Below are positions 15,367-24,159 of a stretch of DNA of 31,942 nt, piece by piece. The DNA comes from Verrucomicrobia bacterium UBA4286 (GTDB lineage: Bacteria; Verrucomicrobiota; Kiritimatiellia; RFP12; UBA1067): the NCBI GenBank assembly GCA_002395905.1, contig DGVK01000062.1, forward strand, positions 44,944 through 76,885, given 5' to 3'. The position numbers and the translations under genes are program-made. The number at the start of each line of letters is the position of its first letter. The first letter of the stretch is position 1. Below the pieces are notes generated by a model. The model worked only from the letters and a program-made list of their open reading frames with translations. It was not told the DNA's origin and did no database searches.

Positions 15367-16836
15367 TTACCTGAAGTTGCCAAGACCATAGTACCTAGCG
15401 AACTGCGGTGTCAGCGCAGGCACGGAGTAGCGCGTAGCCGCCGTAGAGACGCGAGACGCCGTCTCAGCCGCACCAGTTGTAGCGACGAAGATCGTCTGGT
15501 CGTTCAGACGAAGCGCACATCCCTTAAGCGTAGACACGAGATCTTCCAGATCGTCAGCATCCTCGGTGTAGTTTGCAGCGTTAGCCGCTACCGTACCGCC
15601 GCTGAGACGACTAACCTCGGGAACCGTCAGAGCGGCCACCGGGATGTTGTTCGCACGACGCTTGATCGACCAGGTACCAGTAATGATATCCGTCGTGTTG
15701 AGCTCGGCGAAGCCATCCTGCCAAAGGTCGCGCTGATCCTGGTCACCAGCATAGTCCTGAACAGGGTTGGCCAGCGGAGTAAACCACTGATCTTCCCAGT
15801 CCTGAACCAGGTTGAGCCAAGTAATGACCTGACCATTGGACGTATACGAAGTGTGGAGCAATCCCTCGTAGGTGCAGAGGAAGAGACCACCCTTCAGATT
15901 GCCCGAAAGCGTGTTCAGGAGCGCAGTAGCGGAGGTTCCGCTAAAACCGCAGCACGTACCGGCAGAGACATCGCGGATGAACTTTCCAAAGCCGGAACCA
16001 TTCATCCAAGTGTCGTGGAAGTAGTACGTGCCGGTCCAGCCAGGAACAGCCGTAGCAATCTGCACGTCGGTTTCAAAGCCGGCATCAATGGCCGTCTGAG
16101 CTGCCTGCCACCAAGCTGCGAGGTTGCGACCTTCATAGTCAGGACCATTGTACTCGCCAAACAGATAGCAGGACTGCCACACGTAGTCCTGAATCATAGC
16201 CATACCAGCGGTACCCGGAGTCCCCGCAGCCGGAGCAGCCGGCTGTCCCGGACCCACAGTCGGAGCCGTCGCAATACGCGAAGTGATGCCAGCTATGAGA
16301 GAATCGAGCTTTGCACGGACAGGACCAACCGCCTCGCCACCAACATAGAGGTAGCCTTCGGCAAGACCCGAAGTAGCGTTAGGTCTGCCATCGGCACCGA
16401 ACCTGTAGGACGTGTCGATGAAGTTCACTTCAATGTTTGCGGGAAGTATCTTGGCCGTACGGAACGAACGCGCATTTACCCCAGCAGGAACCGTCGCCGA
16501 ATTATTCTGGACGACGAGAAACGCACGATTACGACCATGGTCAATACCAGCCGTCGCAGGATAGCCATTAGCAGCCGTAGAGCCGTTGGCAATCTTGTCG
16601 GCGATGATCGTCTGGCTTGTCGCACCCTCGCTATCGACGACCAGATACCCCTTGAGCGACGCGCTCTTGACGAGCTTCTGGTAGACGTTGCGGTTGGTGT
16701 TGTTCATGTCGCGAACGTTGATACGCTTCGCATACATGTGCTTCACGGAAGCCTTGTAATCGTAGACCTGAGGCATAACGGCAAAAGCACCGCCAGCAAC
16801 GGCCGCCGTCAAGGCAGTAACCATTAGCTTCTTCAT
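15367..16836 (-). CDS. exported protein of unknown family, probably abundant
   Basis: A 489-aa protein I do not recognise. The start is ATG 16836, preceded by AAAGGAA with good spacing and beginning a typical signal peptide (MKKLMVTALTAAVAGGAFA, cleavage after about residue 19). Thirty-four upstream in-frame codons with no signal features are rejected. The mature part has a basic N-terminal segment (KASVKHMYAKRINVRD), a Pro/Ala/Gly-rich linker (about 189-211) splitting it into two halves, and a Trp/Tyr-rich second half including a CC pair (295-296). The C-terminus ends YYGLGNFR. A strong Shine-Dalgarno, its own strong terminator, a long upstream region and an exported mature chain suggest an abundant surface or pilin/S-layer-like protein. 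That role is inference; there is no detectable prepilin or S-layer motif. Confidence 0.8.
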   Translation of the reverse strand: MKKLMVTALTAAVAGGAFAVMPQVYDYKASVKHMYAKRINVRDMNNTNRNVYQKLVKSASLKGYLVVDSEGATSQTIIADKIANGSTAANGYPATAGIDHGRNRAFLVVQNNSATVPAGVNARSFRTAKILPANIEVNFIDTSYRFGADGRPNATSGLAEGYLYVGGEAVGPVRAKLDSLIAGITSRIATAPTVGPGQPAAPAAGTPGTAGMAMIQDYVWQSCYLFGEYNGPDYEGRNLAAWWQAAQTAIDAGFETDVQIATAVPGWTGTYYFHDTWMNGSGFGKFIRDVSAGTCCGFSGTSATALLNTLSGNLKGGLFLCTYEGLLHTSYTSNGQVITWLNLVQDWEDQWFTPLANPVQDYAGDQDQRDLWQDGFAELNTTDIITGTWSIKRRANNIPVAALTVPEVSRLSGGTVAANAANYTEDADDLEDLVSTLKGCALRLNDQTIFVATTGAAETASRVSTAATRYSVPALTPQFARYYGLGNFR

Positions 16837-16943
16837 TTTTGTTTCCTTTACTTTGGAGTCGGGCTTGTTGTCCCTTCCCCGATTCCCTCCGCTTTCCTGA
16901 ACTCTTGCGGTCACCCGACCGCCTTTGCTCAAGTCCACTTCAG

Positions 16944-17009
16944 GTGGTTAACTTATTGTCCCCTCGCAGTTCAGGGCGCACGGCTGGATTGACCTTGTCC
17001 GTTAACCAC
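16944..17009. repeat. 9-bp inverted repeat centred on GTTAAC
   Basis: GTGGTTAAC at 16944-16952 is the exact reverse complement of GTTAACCAC at 17001-17009, with 48 nt between. Each arm holds the palindrome GTTAAC, so the two arms could be paired operator half-sites or the base of a long stem in the leader of the 489-aa gene. Confidence 0.4.
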
Positions 17010-17140
17010 AGGCTCGGACATCCCATCCGGGCCAAAGTCAATAAGCAAAGGCGAGAGAATGGGGTTTCCCTTGTTTTTGCTAAAAGCCGGGATGCCGCGC
17101 GATTCTACTTGGCGCACCGATGCCTGTCGCTATGGCTGGA

Positions 17141-17188
17141 CCGACACGATATTTTCCGCTGTCTCGCTGAGACTTGCCCAAGTGTCGG
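17141..17188. other. nested stem-loop upstream of the cinA-like gene
   Basis: An outer perfect 7-bp stem (CCGACAC 17141-17147 with GTGTCGG 17182-17188) encloses an inner perfect 5-bp stem (GTCTC 17161-17165 with GAGAC 17169-17173, loop GCT). There is no T-run after it on either strand, so it is not an intrinsic terminator. It could be a leader element or small RNA structure; strand and function are unknown. Confidence 0.3.
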
Positions 17189-17227
17189 CGGATTGGGGTG
17201 CCTTGGCGGGCATGACGGCCATAGATA

Positions 17228-17236
17228 TGATATAAT
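17228..17236 (+). promoter_or_regulatory. extended -10 promoter of the cinA-like operon (leaderless)
   Basis: TGA-TATAAT ends at 17236, 6 nt before ATG 17243, so transcription should begin at or just inside the start codon. An overlapping alternative, TTGGCG (17203-17208) with a 17-bp spacer to TATGAT (17226-17231), gives a leader of only a few nucleotides. Either way no Shine-Dalgarno precedes the gene. Confidence 0.65.
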
Positions 17237-17242
17237 TGCAGC

Positions 17243-17728
17243 ATGAGCAATGCCGAAGAACTAGTTGTTAAACTGTCCGCCAAAGGCCTTACATGCGCCA
17301 CTGCCGAGTCGTGCACTGGCGGCGGTGTCGGCAGCGCCATAACTGCAGTCGCCGGTTCGAGCGCCGTTTTCAAAGGCGGCGTCATAAGCTATTCCAACGA
17401 CGTGAAGGCCTACGTTCTCGGCGTGTCGCGCGATTTGCTGGCCCGGGTTGGCGCGGTGTCGGGCGAAGTTGCCGGGCAGATGGCCGCAGGAGCCCGTCGC
17501 GTCATCGGTGCCGATATTGCGGTGAGTCTTACCGGGATCGCCGGGCCGGGCGGCGGCAGCGCCGAAAAGCCTGTCGGTCTCGTCTGGTTCGGCGTCGCGA
17601 CCGCCGCGCGCATAGCCACCGAGCGCCGTGTGTTCACGGGCGACAGAGCCGCCGTGCGAAGCGCTGCGGTCGCGCATGCAATAGATCTTTTGTCTGCGGC
17701 GGCCGACGGTTTGGAGGGGAAAGGGTAG
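17243..17728 (+). CDS. pncC: CinA C-terminal-domain protein, nicotinamide-nucleotide amidase
   Basis: This 161-aa protein is the stand-alone form of the CinA C-terminal domain. The family (PncC) deamidates nicotinamide mononucleotide to nicotinate mononucleotide and ammonia in the pyridine-nucleotide cycle. Visible family motifs are [13 protein letters not shown] (residues 21-33, with the active-site Ser/Thr region), [31 protein letters not shown] and the glycine loop [12 protein letters not shown]. Length fits the stand-alone amidase and there is no N-terminal MoCF-like domain. It leads a three-gene operon with the AddB-like and AddA-like genes, 7 nt upstream of the former. NMN is released by NAD-dependent DNA ligase, which is a possible reason for linkage to DNA-break repair; this link is inference. 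Confidence 0.92.
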   Translation: MSNAEELVVKLSAKGLTCATAESCTGGGVGSAITAVAGSSAVFKGGVISYSNDVKAYVLGVSRDLLARVGAVSGEVAGQMAAGARRVIGADIAVSLTGIAGPGGGSAEKPVGLVWFGVATAARIATERRVFTGDRAAVRSAAVAHAIDLLSAAADGLEGKG

Positions 17729-17735
17729 GCCGCGA

Positions 17736-20513
17736 ATGACTGCGAGGCGGGAATTTCTCGATCCGGCAAAAAGTCTTGTGTCCGAAACAGTCCGCTGGCT
17801 TGCGCCGCGCGTGCGCGAAAACGCCGCCGGGGCCAGATCACTTTCGCATATCCTTGTCGTCGTGCCGACGGCGCAGTCGGCACGCAATCTTCGCCTCGCC
17901 CTTGCCCGCGCCTTCGCGCCCGCAGGCGTTCTGCCGCCTGCCATAACCATGCCGCGCGATCTTCTGGCCGACGGCGGTTCCGCACGCGTCGCGACGAAAG
18001 CCGAAGCGTTGTCGACAATGGCCGAAGTCCTGCTCGACGCCGACATCGACGCGCTTGGAGCGCTCTTCCCCAGGCCGCCGGCCGGGCGCGGGCCGGACTG
18101 GGCCCTCGACATGGCGGAACGACTCCTCGGCGTCGCGACGCTTCTCGGCGAGCAGGCGATGACGATGGGCGAGGTCGTCTGCCCGGAGGATGCCGCGCGG
18201 TGGCGCGACATCGCCTCGATCGAAAAGGCGTTCTTCGCCGGTCTGGAATCGAAGGGCGTCATGCCGCCGTCGCTCGCGCGCAAGGCTGCGGTGCGGCGCG
18301 GCTGCACTGCAGCGGGTGTAGAGCAGATCGTTCTTCCGGCGTGCGTAGACGCCCAGGGAGCGCTCGTCAAATATCTCGAGAACTCCTCGCAGGAAGTAGT
18401 CGTGCTTGTACATGCGTACATGTCGGAGGCCGGGAAGTTCGACGAATGGGGGAGGCCTGTCGCAATGTTCTCCGCAGGCGTTGCACCGTCCGCGATATCC
18501 GCCGCTCCTACCGCGGTCATCGAGGCTGATGATATCGCGCGGTTCTTTCGCGGCATCCCCGAGACCGATGCGCTCCCGGCGCTGGCGGTGTGCGACGCGC
18601 AGATGTTTCCGGAGCTTGAAGGCGCGTTTCAGAACTATTTCTCGGAGGACGAGCTTGTCCTGCGGAATCCTTCCGACGAGCCGTTCGCGCAGTCGTCGTT
18701 GGGGCGGCTTCTTGTCGGAATGATCGACCTTGCGGGCCGCGGCGACTACGAGACGTTTTCCGCATTCGCGAGAAGCGGCGATGTCGCCCGCTGGGCGGCG
18801 TTGGCTCTCGCCGTCGCGCCGGAGGATGTAGCGCGTTTTGTCGGCGCGCTCGACGCCGTGCAGAACGCCCATCTTCCGCGCACGATCGACGAGGCTTTGC
18901 GCGGGGCCGAGGTCGAGGCGCTGTCGGCCCGGCACGAGGCGGATCGCCACGCCTTTGCGGGACTGGTTTCGCTTGTCCGTGCGATAAAGAACGAACTCGC
19001 CGACCCGTTCGCGTTTTTGCGGAAGATTTTCGCCACGGTTGTTCTCGACGAGCGCAGGCCTGGCGACCGCGAGCTCATCGCGGCCGCTGCGGAGGCGCGG
19101 CGACTGCGCGAGGAATGCGCGAGCGAGGCCGTTCCCGCGCGACTGCGCAGAGCGCTCTTCGCAAGACTTCTGGGGGAGGCCTCCTACATGCTGGAGCCGA
19201 CTGCGCCGCACGTGCTGGCGGCGTTGGGCTGGCTTGAGATCCCGTGGTGCGACGACGACGAACTGGTCATATCAGGTTTCAACGAAGGGTGTGTGCCTGA
19301 GAGTGTTGTCGGCCATCCGTTCGTCCCCGATTCCCTGCGCGCGCGGCTCGGGCTTTCGACGAACGCGTCCAGGGCGTGCCGCGATTCGTTCATGCTTGCC
19401 GAGGCCGTCCGGTGCAGAGCGCCGGGAGCGGTTTCCATCCATCTCCATCAGATTGCAGGCGATAAAAACGTCGCGAAGCCGTCGCGACTTCTTTTCGAGG
19501 GCGTGGCCGACGACGATCTGCCGGCGCTGGCGACGAGACTGTACGCCGTCACCAAGGGCGGCGAGGGCGCCCCGCCTAAGGAACTGCCCTGCGCATGGCG
19601 GCTCAAACTGCCTATACCTCCGCGTGGAACGGTATGGCGCGAGCGCATCACGCCGACATCGCTCGACACGTATCTGCGCTGTCCGTTCGAGTTCTTCCTG
19701 AATGAGGTTTTCGGGGAGCGTAAGGACGACCGCAATCAGGAGCTTGACGAGCGCACCTTCGGAAGTCTGTGCCATGCGGCGCTCGACGACTTCGCGAAGT
19801 GCGCGGCTCGCGATTCGACGGATGAAAAGGTCGTGGCCGATTTTCTGGAAGGGGCGCTGCGCCGCCGTCTCGCAATCTACGGCGAGAGCCTCCCTGCGGT
19901 GATAGAGCTCCAGGGAGAAGCCGCTATCGCGCGTCTTAGAGCGTTCGCGCCCCTGCAGGCTGCGCGGCGCGCGGCGGGGTGGCGAATTGTCGCCGCCGAG
20001 CAGTCGCTTTCGTGCACGATAAAGCAGTGCCCTACTCTCATACGCGGGACGGTCGACCGCATCGATTTGAACGAGCGGACGGGTGAAATCGCGATCATCG
20101 ACTACAAGACGTGGCGCCGTGCCGACGAGAAGAAGCGCAACAGTGTGCAACTGCCGCTGTACCGTGCGATGGTCGAGGCGTCGGGGAGGTTCGACGCTTC
20201 CAGAGCGCGATCTGCGAAAGCTTTTTACTGCGTGCTGGCCGAGCGTGCCGAAGACACGCTTTTCGACGAGGCGAACGCGTTCGACGAAGGAATGCAGAGC
20301 GAGGCCGAGGATACGGTGGTGAGGCTTCTGGAGGGAATCGCCAGAGGCGTTTTCTATCCGCCCGGAAAGGAGTCGTATTGGAAAGATCATTACAAGGGGC
20401 TGGCATGGGAGGATTCCGAGAAGGGGATTGACGAAGGGTGGCTGGAAGACCAGGCTGCGCGGCGCGCCGAATGGGAGCGCGCCGCGGCGGACGGGAAGGA
20501 GGCGCAGCAATGA
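17736..20513 (+). CDS. AddB-like protein with C-terminal PD-(D/E)XK nuclease domain
   Basis: A 925-aa partner subunit of an AddAB-type helicase-nuclease that would process double-strand DNA ends. The N-terminus (HILVVVPTAQSARNLRLAL, about 38-57) matches the start of AddB proteins that lack a usable Walker A motif. The C-terminal nuclease domain begins near 638 with ITPTSLDTYLRCPFEFF, then FGSLCHAALDDFAKC, GTVDRIDL (about 770-777), the catalytic IIDYKT (about 787-791) and QLPLYRAMVE (about 804-813). I see no C-terminal cysteine cluster of the iron-sulfur AddB type. A purine-rich GGAGGGGAAAGGG precedes ATG 17736. The stop overlaps the start of the AddA-like gene (ATGA), indicating translational coupling and joint function. 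Naming it addB would go beyond what can be read by eye. Confidence 0.82.
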   Translation: MTARREFLDPAKSLVSETVRWLAPRVRENAAGARSLSHILVVVPTAQSARNLRLALARAFAPAGVLPPAITMPRDLLADGGSARVATKAEALSTMAEVLLDADIDALGALFPRPPAGRGPDWALDMAERLLGVATLLGEQAMTMGEVVCPEDAARWRDIASIEKAFFAGLESKGVMPPSLARKAAVRRGCTAAGVEQIVLPACVDAQGALVKYLENSSQEVVVLVHAYMSEAGKFDEWGRPVAMFSAGVAPSAISAAPTAVIEADDIARFFRGIPETDALPALAVCDAQMFPELEGAFQNYFSEDELVLRNPSDEPFAQSSLGRLLVGMIDLAGRGDYETFSAFARSGDVARWAALALAVAPEDVARFVGALDAVQNAHLPRTIDEALRGAEVEALSARHEADRHAFAGLVSLVRAIKNELADPFAFLRKIFATVVLDERRPGDRELIAAAAEARRLREECASEAVPARLRRALFARLLGEASYMLEPTAPHVLAALGWLEIPWCDDDELVISGFNEGCVPESVVGHPFVPDSLRARLGLSTNASRACRDSFMLAEAVRCRAPGAVSIHLHQIAGDKNVAKPSRLLFEGVADDDLPALATRLYAVTKGGEGAPPKELPCAWRLKLPIPPRGTVWRERITPTSLDTYLRCPFEFFLNEVFGERKDDRNQELDERTFGSLCHAALDDFAKCAARDSTDEKVVADFLEGALRRRLAIYGESLPAVIELQGEAAIARLRAFAPLQAARRAAGWRIVAAEQSLSCTIKQCPTLIRGTVDRIDLNERTGEIAIIDYKTWRRADEKKRNSVQLPLYRAMVEASGRFDASRARSAKAFYCVLAERAEDTLFDEANAFDEGMQSEAEDTVVRLLEGIARGVFYPPGKESYWKDHYKGLAWEDSEKGIDEGWLEDQAARRAEWERAAADGKEAQQ

Positions 20514-23434
20514 ATCTGCCGCCGCTGACAGTAATAGAAGCCTCCGCGGGAACGGGCAAGACGTTTTCGCTCGTGACGCATCTTCTTGAATTGATATTTG
20601 CAGGTGTCGAGCCAGAGCGGATCGTGGCACTCACATTTTCGCGCATGGCGGCCGGCGAGATTTTCAACAGTTTCATAGAGCGTCTTGCGCGCGCCGCGGG
20701 CGACAACTGCGTGGCGGCGGAAGAGGCGTCGCGTCTTTCACGAAACCTCACCCGCGCCGACTTCGCGGCGATGCTGCGAAAGGTCATATCGCGCCAGCAC
20801 CTGTCGCTCATCGGCACTCTCGACAGCTTTCTGATGCGCATAGTGAGAATGGTGCCGCTTGAGCTGGGTCTTGGCGGAGAGATTTCGGTCATGAGCGATT
20901 ACCGAAGCCCTGTGGAACAGCAGCGACTTGTCGGCGAGTTGATGGCGCTCGAAGGCGACGATGCGAAGAGCGTCCTGCGCGAGGCTTTCCTCCTTACGCT
21001 CGGCACCGTCGGCGCGAGCCGCCTTCTTAAGAGTTTTTCGGAGTGCATCGCGCACTGGCACGGGCGGTACCGCGATCGTCCGGCCGCCGCGCAGTGGGGC
21101 GAGCCGTCGGTGATATGGGGCGGCGATCCGCCTGCCGGTCTTGACGTCACGCTGGCGGAGATCCGGGCGTCATCGGCGGCGCTTGAACGCTTTCGCGGGA
21201 AAAAAGGCGCCGACAAATTCATCGACAGCGTCGCCGCATTTTCCGGCGCGACCCTTCCCGATATGCCAAAATGCATGGACGGCGACGTCGATGCGGGCCG
21301 CTCGCTCTCCATGATGCGCAGGTGGCGCATCTCCCGGGCTCTCGAGATTACACGCGGCGCCTACAGACTCATGCGCGCCTACGACGCGGCGTATGCGTCG
21401 AAGATAAGGGCGAAGGGTCTGGTGGCATTCGAAGACATGCCGGTTCTTCTGAAGTCGCTCGAACGCGGCGACAGGCTGGCGCTGGAATACAGAATGGACG
21501 CGCGCTTCGACCATTGGGCGCTTGACGAATTCCAGGATACGAGCCGCAGCCAGTGGCAGGTGATAGGCGATCTCATAGACGAGAGCGCGCAGTCGACAGA
21601 AGGGAAGACGGTCTTCATCGTCGGCGACAGAAAGCAGTCGATCTACGAATGGCGCGGCGGCGATGTGAGGATTCTGGGCGAGGCCGCGGCGAGGGCCTCG
21701 CTCCCGGGCAACCGGCTCGTCCCGCTAAACCTTTCGCGCCGCTACCTGCCGGCGATCTCGCGCGCCGTGAACCGCGTGTTTGGCGAAGCGACGGTGCAAG
21801 GGGCGTTCGACATGGACGACGCGCCATCTGGCGCGAAGTGGCTGTGCCGCGACCATATAAGCCACGATACTTCACAGGACGGATTTGTGGAGGTGATCGA
21901 GGCTCGCAAGAACGGAACGAAGGCGGCGCAATCCGACTTCTTCGAACCGGTCGCGAACGCGCTTATGGCCGTTCGCCCGTGGGAGCGTGGGCTCACTTGT
22001 GCGATACTCGTGAGGAAAAACGCTTTCGGTGAGGCGATTCTGGCCTATCTCAAGTCGCGCGGTATCGACAAGGTTGTTTTCGAGGGCGAGAGCGGCGTAG
22101 CGGACTGTCCGGCGCTGTCGGCAATCGCCGAACTTGTTACTCTGGCCGAACATCCCGCCGATGCCTATGCCTACGCGCACATAGTCCATTCGCCACTTGC
22201 GCAGGCCCTGTGGCCGGCGGGCATGAAGAATATCGTGGCGACCGCCGCAGAACTTCTTTCGGAGTTCACGAGGAAGGGTCTTGTGCGCAAACTGCGTGAA
22301 GTCCGTGAATCGCTCAAGCGCGTGCCGGATACTTGGAATGCGTTTGTGGAGTCGCGCTTTGAAGACGCGATCAAGTGCGCCGCAGAGTTTGAAGCGGCGC
22401 GCGATTCGCGCACGCGGCTGTCGGATTTCACCGATTACCTCGCGCAGCGCACGCGTCGCGACTTCGCCGAAGCCGGAATGGTTCGCGTAATGACCATGCA
22501 TCAGTCGAAAGGTCTCGGCTTCGATTATGTCCTGCTCCCGCTATACGAGCCGGACGGCCTTGTAGATTCGCGCCACACAGGTCCGCTGGAATCGGAGTCC
22601 CCCGACTGGATTGTCGAGAACCCGGGGCCGGATGTCGCCGCGAGCGATGCGACGCTAGGGGCCGCGGAACGCCGCCGCCAACACGCGGCGCGCTACGGCT
22701 CGCTGTGCCTGGACTACGTCGCCATGACGCGTGCGAAGAAGGCGCTCACGCTCATACTGCACCCTGCCAACAAAAAGCCGCCGGCGGTGCCTGCGAAGTT
22801 CAGCGATCTTGCAAGACTGGTTGGTCTCAAAACAGACGGCGACAGGGAATGGTATCTTAAGTCCGCTGCGTCTCCGGCGGCGCGCGCGGCCGAACCCGCT
22901 CGACGCGAAGCATCTGCGCCGCCTCGGAAGCCTCGCGTCGAGATAGCGAAAGTGCGCCCGAGCGAGTCGTTCTACCGCGGGCTTCGCGGCGACGTGCTGT
23001 TTACGGAAGGTTTTGGCGCCGCGGCCATGCACGGAACAGCTGTGCATGAGCGGTTTGAGAAGATCGAGTGGATCGATGCTGCGTCGGCGGCAGGCGCGAT
23101 CGAACGGGAGTTTGTGCGCCCGTCGCCCGATGCGGAGGTGTGGCGCGAAAGAGCATACGAGCGTTACGTGGACGGCATATGGGAGTCGGGGCAGTTCGAC
23201 CGAGTGGTCTTCTGGCGCGACGCGCAAGGACCGCGGGCGAAGATATGTGACTTCAAGACGAACGCCGTACGCGCCGGCGAGAGCGCCGACGCTTTCGCGG
23301 AACGCATGCGAGAAACATACCGTTCGCAGATGGCAGCCTACCGAACCGCGTTGTCGGCTTTGTGCGGCCTTCCTTCCTCGCGTATAGAACTCAAGCTTCT
23401 GCTGGTTGCGACTGGCGCGGTCGTTGAGGTCTAG
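20510..23434 (+). CDS. AddA/RecB-like UvrD-family helicase-nuclease
   Basis: A 974-aa superfamily 1 helicase with a C-terminal nuclease. The start is ATG 20510, preceded by AAGGAGG at 7 nt and overlapping the upstream stop; 24 extra upstream codons are rejected. Helicase motifs in order are ASAGTGKT (11-18, Walker A), VALTFSRMAAGEI (Ia), DEFQD (339-343, Walker B), VGDRKQSIYEWRG (III, about 371-383), NLSRRY (IV), MTMHQSKG (661-668, V) and DYVAMTRAKK (735-744, VI). The RecB-type nuclease has H846 in TAVHERFE, D897 in QFDRVV, CDFKTN with D914 and K916, and YRSQMAAY. It should unwind and trim broken DNA ends for RecA loading, together with the AddB-like subunit. No RecC-like gene is nearby, so AddAB rather than RecBCD is favoured. 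Confidence 0.9.
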   Translation: MNLPPLTVIEASAGTGKTFSLVTHLLELIFAGVEPERIVALTFSRMAAGEIFNSFIERLARAAGDNCVAAEEASRLSRNLTRADFAAMLRKVISRQHLSLIGTLDSFLMRIVRMVPLELGLGGEISVMSDYRSPVEQQRLVGELMALEGDDAKSVLREAFLLTLGTVGASRLLKSFSECIAHWHGRYRDRPAAAQWGEPSVIWGGDPPAGLDVTLAEIRASSAALERFRGKKGADKFIDSVAAFSGATLPDMPKCMDGDVDAGRSLSMMRRWRISRALEITRGAYRLMRAYDAAYASKIRAKGLVAFEDMPVLLKSLERGDRLALEYRMDARFDHWALDEFQDTSRSQWQVIGDLIDESAQSTEGKTVFIVGDRKQSIYEWRGGDVRILGEAAARASLPGNRLVPLNLSRRYLPAISRAVNRVFGEATVQGAFDMDDAPSGAKWLCRDHISHDTSQDGFVEVIEARKNGTKAAQSDFFEPVANALMAVRPWERGLTCAILVRKNAFGEAILAYLKSRGIDKVVFEGESGVADCPALSAIAELVTLAEHPADAYAYAHIVHSPLAQALWPAGMKNIVATAAELLSEFTRKGLVRKLREVRESLKRVPDTWNAFVESRFEDAIKCAAEFEAARDSRTRLSDFTDYLAQRTRRDFAEAGMVRVMTMHQSKGLGFDYVLLPLYEPDGLVDSRHTGPLESESPDWIVENPGPDVAASDATLGAAERRRQHAARYGSLCLDYVAMTRAKKALTLILHPANKKPPAVPAKFSDLARLVGLKTDGDREWYLKSAASPAARAAEPARREASAPPRKPRVEIAKVRPSESFYRGLRGDVLFTEGFGAAAMHGTAVHERFEKIEWIDAASAAGAIEREFVRPSPDAEVWRERAYERYVDGIWESGQFDRVVFWRDAQGPRAKICDFKTNAVRAGESADAFAERMRETYRSQMAAYRTALSALCGLPSSRIELKLLLVATGAVVEV

Positions 23435-23438
23435 CCAA

Positions 23439-24098
23439 CTACCTTATAAGCATCATCATTCCCGGTATCGTGTTTGTGACGACGCATGCAGGCTCGTAGC
23501 CGCGCACGAACGCCATATCGTCGATCTGTATGCGTCGGCCCGTTTTGGTCGTCGCAGGCGGCCATATCAGCAGTGTCGCCCGATCTATCACATTGGTGAG
23601 CAGTATGCAGTGGCGCACGAAGTTCGTGCCGAAAAGCTTTACCACGCCCAGATTATTTGTTGCTTCGCCGTTGACCCAGGCAATCGCCATTTCGCGACCT
23701 TTTACAACAACCTCTTTCGGATGACACCGCGCGGTTATCAGAAGAGACACGCCGTCGGCCATACCCGGGCCGTTGTATGCAAGAATCCCTGTGCAGTCCT
23801 GTTTTGTGTTTGAAAGCTGCAGGACGCCGTTCGTGCCATATGCGACAAAGAGGTTCGTGCTACATGAGAAGGCGTCGTATTTCGCGTTGGTGTAGAAGTC
23901 CGGTCCCAGTTTTTTCGCTCTCGTGTCGCTGCTCGTGAACAGGTTGTCGTTGAAGTCGTATCTGTCGACAGTCTCGCCTTTTTCTGGAATGAATTCAATG
24001 CGTTTCGTGTCCGCCCCCGCGCCGAAGGCGGCGAGCGAGAATGTCGCCAGCATGATAGCCGGCGCGGCGAAACGGCGCATGTTCTGGGCAGAATCCAT
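23439..24098 (-). CDS. small exported protein of unknown function
   Basis: A 219-aa protein I do not recognise. I chose ATG 24098 over an in-frame GTG two codons earlier because an extended -10 box ends 7 nt before the ATG. Residues about 8-28 (RRFAAPAIMLATFSLAAFGAGA) form a signal peptide. The mature part looks all-beta, with YDFNDNLF, FVAYGTNGVLQLSN, GVSLLITARCH and GRRIQIDDMAFVRGY. The IDDMAF phrase is the type seen near the end of concanavalin-like or carbohydrate-binding beta sandwiches, which is weak evidence. It converges on the AddA-like gene with a 4-bp gap and diverges from the DUF2723 gene. It is likely periplasmic or surface exposed. Confidence 0.7.
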   Translation of the reverse strand: MDSAQNMRRFAAPAIMLATFSLAAFGAGADTKRIEFIPEKGETVDRYDFNDNLFTSSDTRAKKLGPDFYTNAKYDAFSCSTNLFVAYGTNGVLQLSNTKQDCTGILAYNGPGMADGVSLLITARCHPKEVVVKGREMAIAWVNGEATNNLGVVKLFGTNFVRHCILLTNVIDRATLLIWPPATTKTGRRIQIDDMAFVRGYEPACVVTNTIPGMMMLIR

Positions 24099-24105
24099 GT
24101 GCACA

Positions 24106-24114
24106 ATTATACCA
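24106..24114 (-). promoter_or_regulatory. extended -10 promoter of the 219-aa exported protein gene (leaderless)
   Basis: The minus strand reads TGG-TATAAT (24114-24106), TGTGCAC, then ATG at 24098. The 7-nt gap predicts a leaderless transcript. It is back to back with the DUF2723 promoter, the two -10 boxes being 42 nt apart. Confidence 0.65.
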
Positions 24115-24150
24115 CAACATGGCGTCCTCTGCCCGCAAGGGGTCCATTTT

Positions 24151-24159
24151 TGATATAAT
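24151..24159 (+). promoter_or_regulatory. extended -10 promoter of the DUF2723 gene (near-leaderless)
   Basis: TGA-TATAAT ends at 24159, 9 nt before ATG 24169, so the expected leader is about 0-3 nt. There is no Shine-Dalgarno before the gene and no clear -35 element. Confidence 0.65.

Larger units (their letters stand above)
16837..17242. other. 406-bp intergenic region between divergent genes
   Basis: This gap separates the 489-aa exported protein gene (leftward) and the cinA-like gene (rightward). The only long plus-strand reading frame in it has an unremarkable, low-complexity product with no family signal and overlaps the Shine-Dalgarno of the leftward gene, so I do not call it. The gap holds small hairpins (16908-16921 and 16935-16947), a GTTAAC-centred inverted repeat, a nested stem-loop and the cinA promoter. 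I could not find a convincing promoter for the leftward gene. Its leader may be long and structured. Confidence 0.6.

Noticed and set aside
15352..16827. Plus-strand reading frame of 491 codons opposite the 489-aa exported protein
   Set aside because: It mirrors the real gene. The product is Arg/Ser/Thr-rich with no signal peptide or family motif, while the minus frame has SD, signal peptide and terminator.
16839..17246. Possible small plus-strand gene in the 406-bp gap
   Set aside because: It begins at a non-ATG codon overlapping the SD of the leftward gene, has no ribosome site, and its product has no recognisable signal.
17261..18556. Minus-strand reading frame of 431 codons over pncC and the AddB-like gene
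   Set aside because: Low-complexity Ala/Arg/Ser product with no motif, and antisense to two genes with clear family signatures.
19272..20630. Minus-strand reading frame of 452 codons
   Set aside because: It is antisense to the AddB-like nuclease domain and the helicase start. The product is Arg-rich with no recognisable domain.
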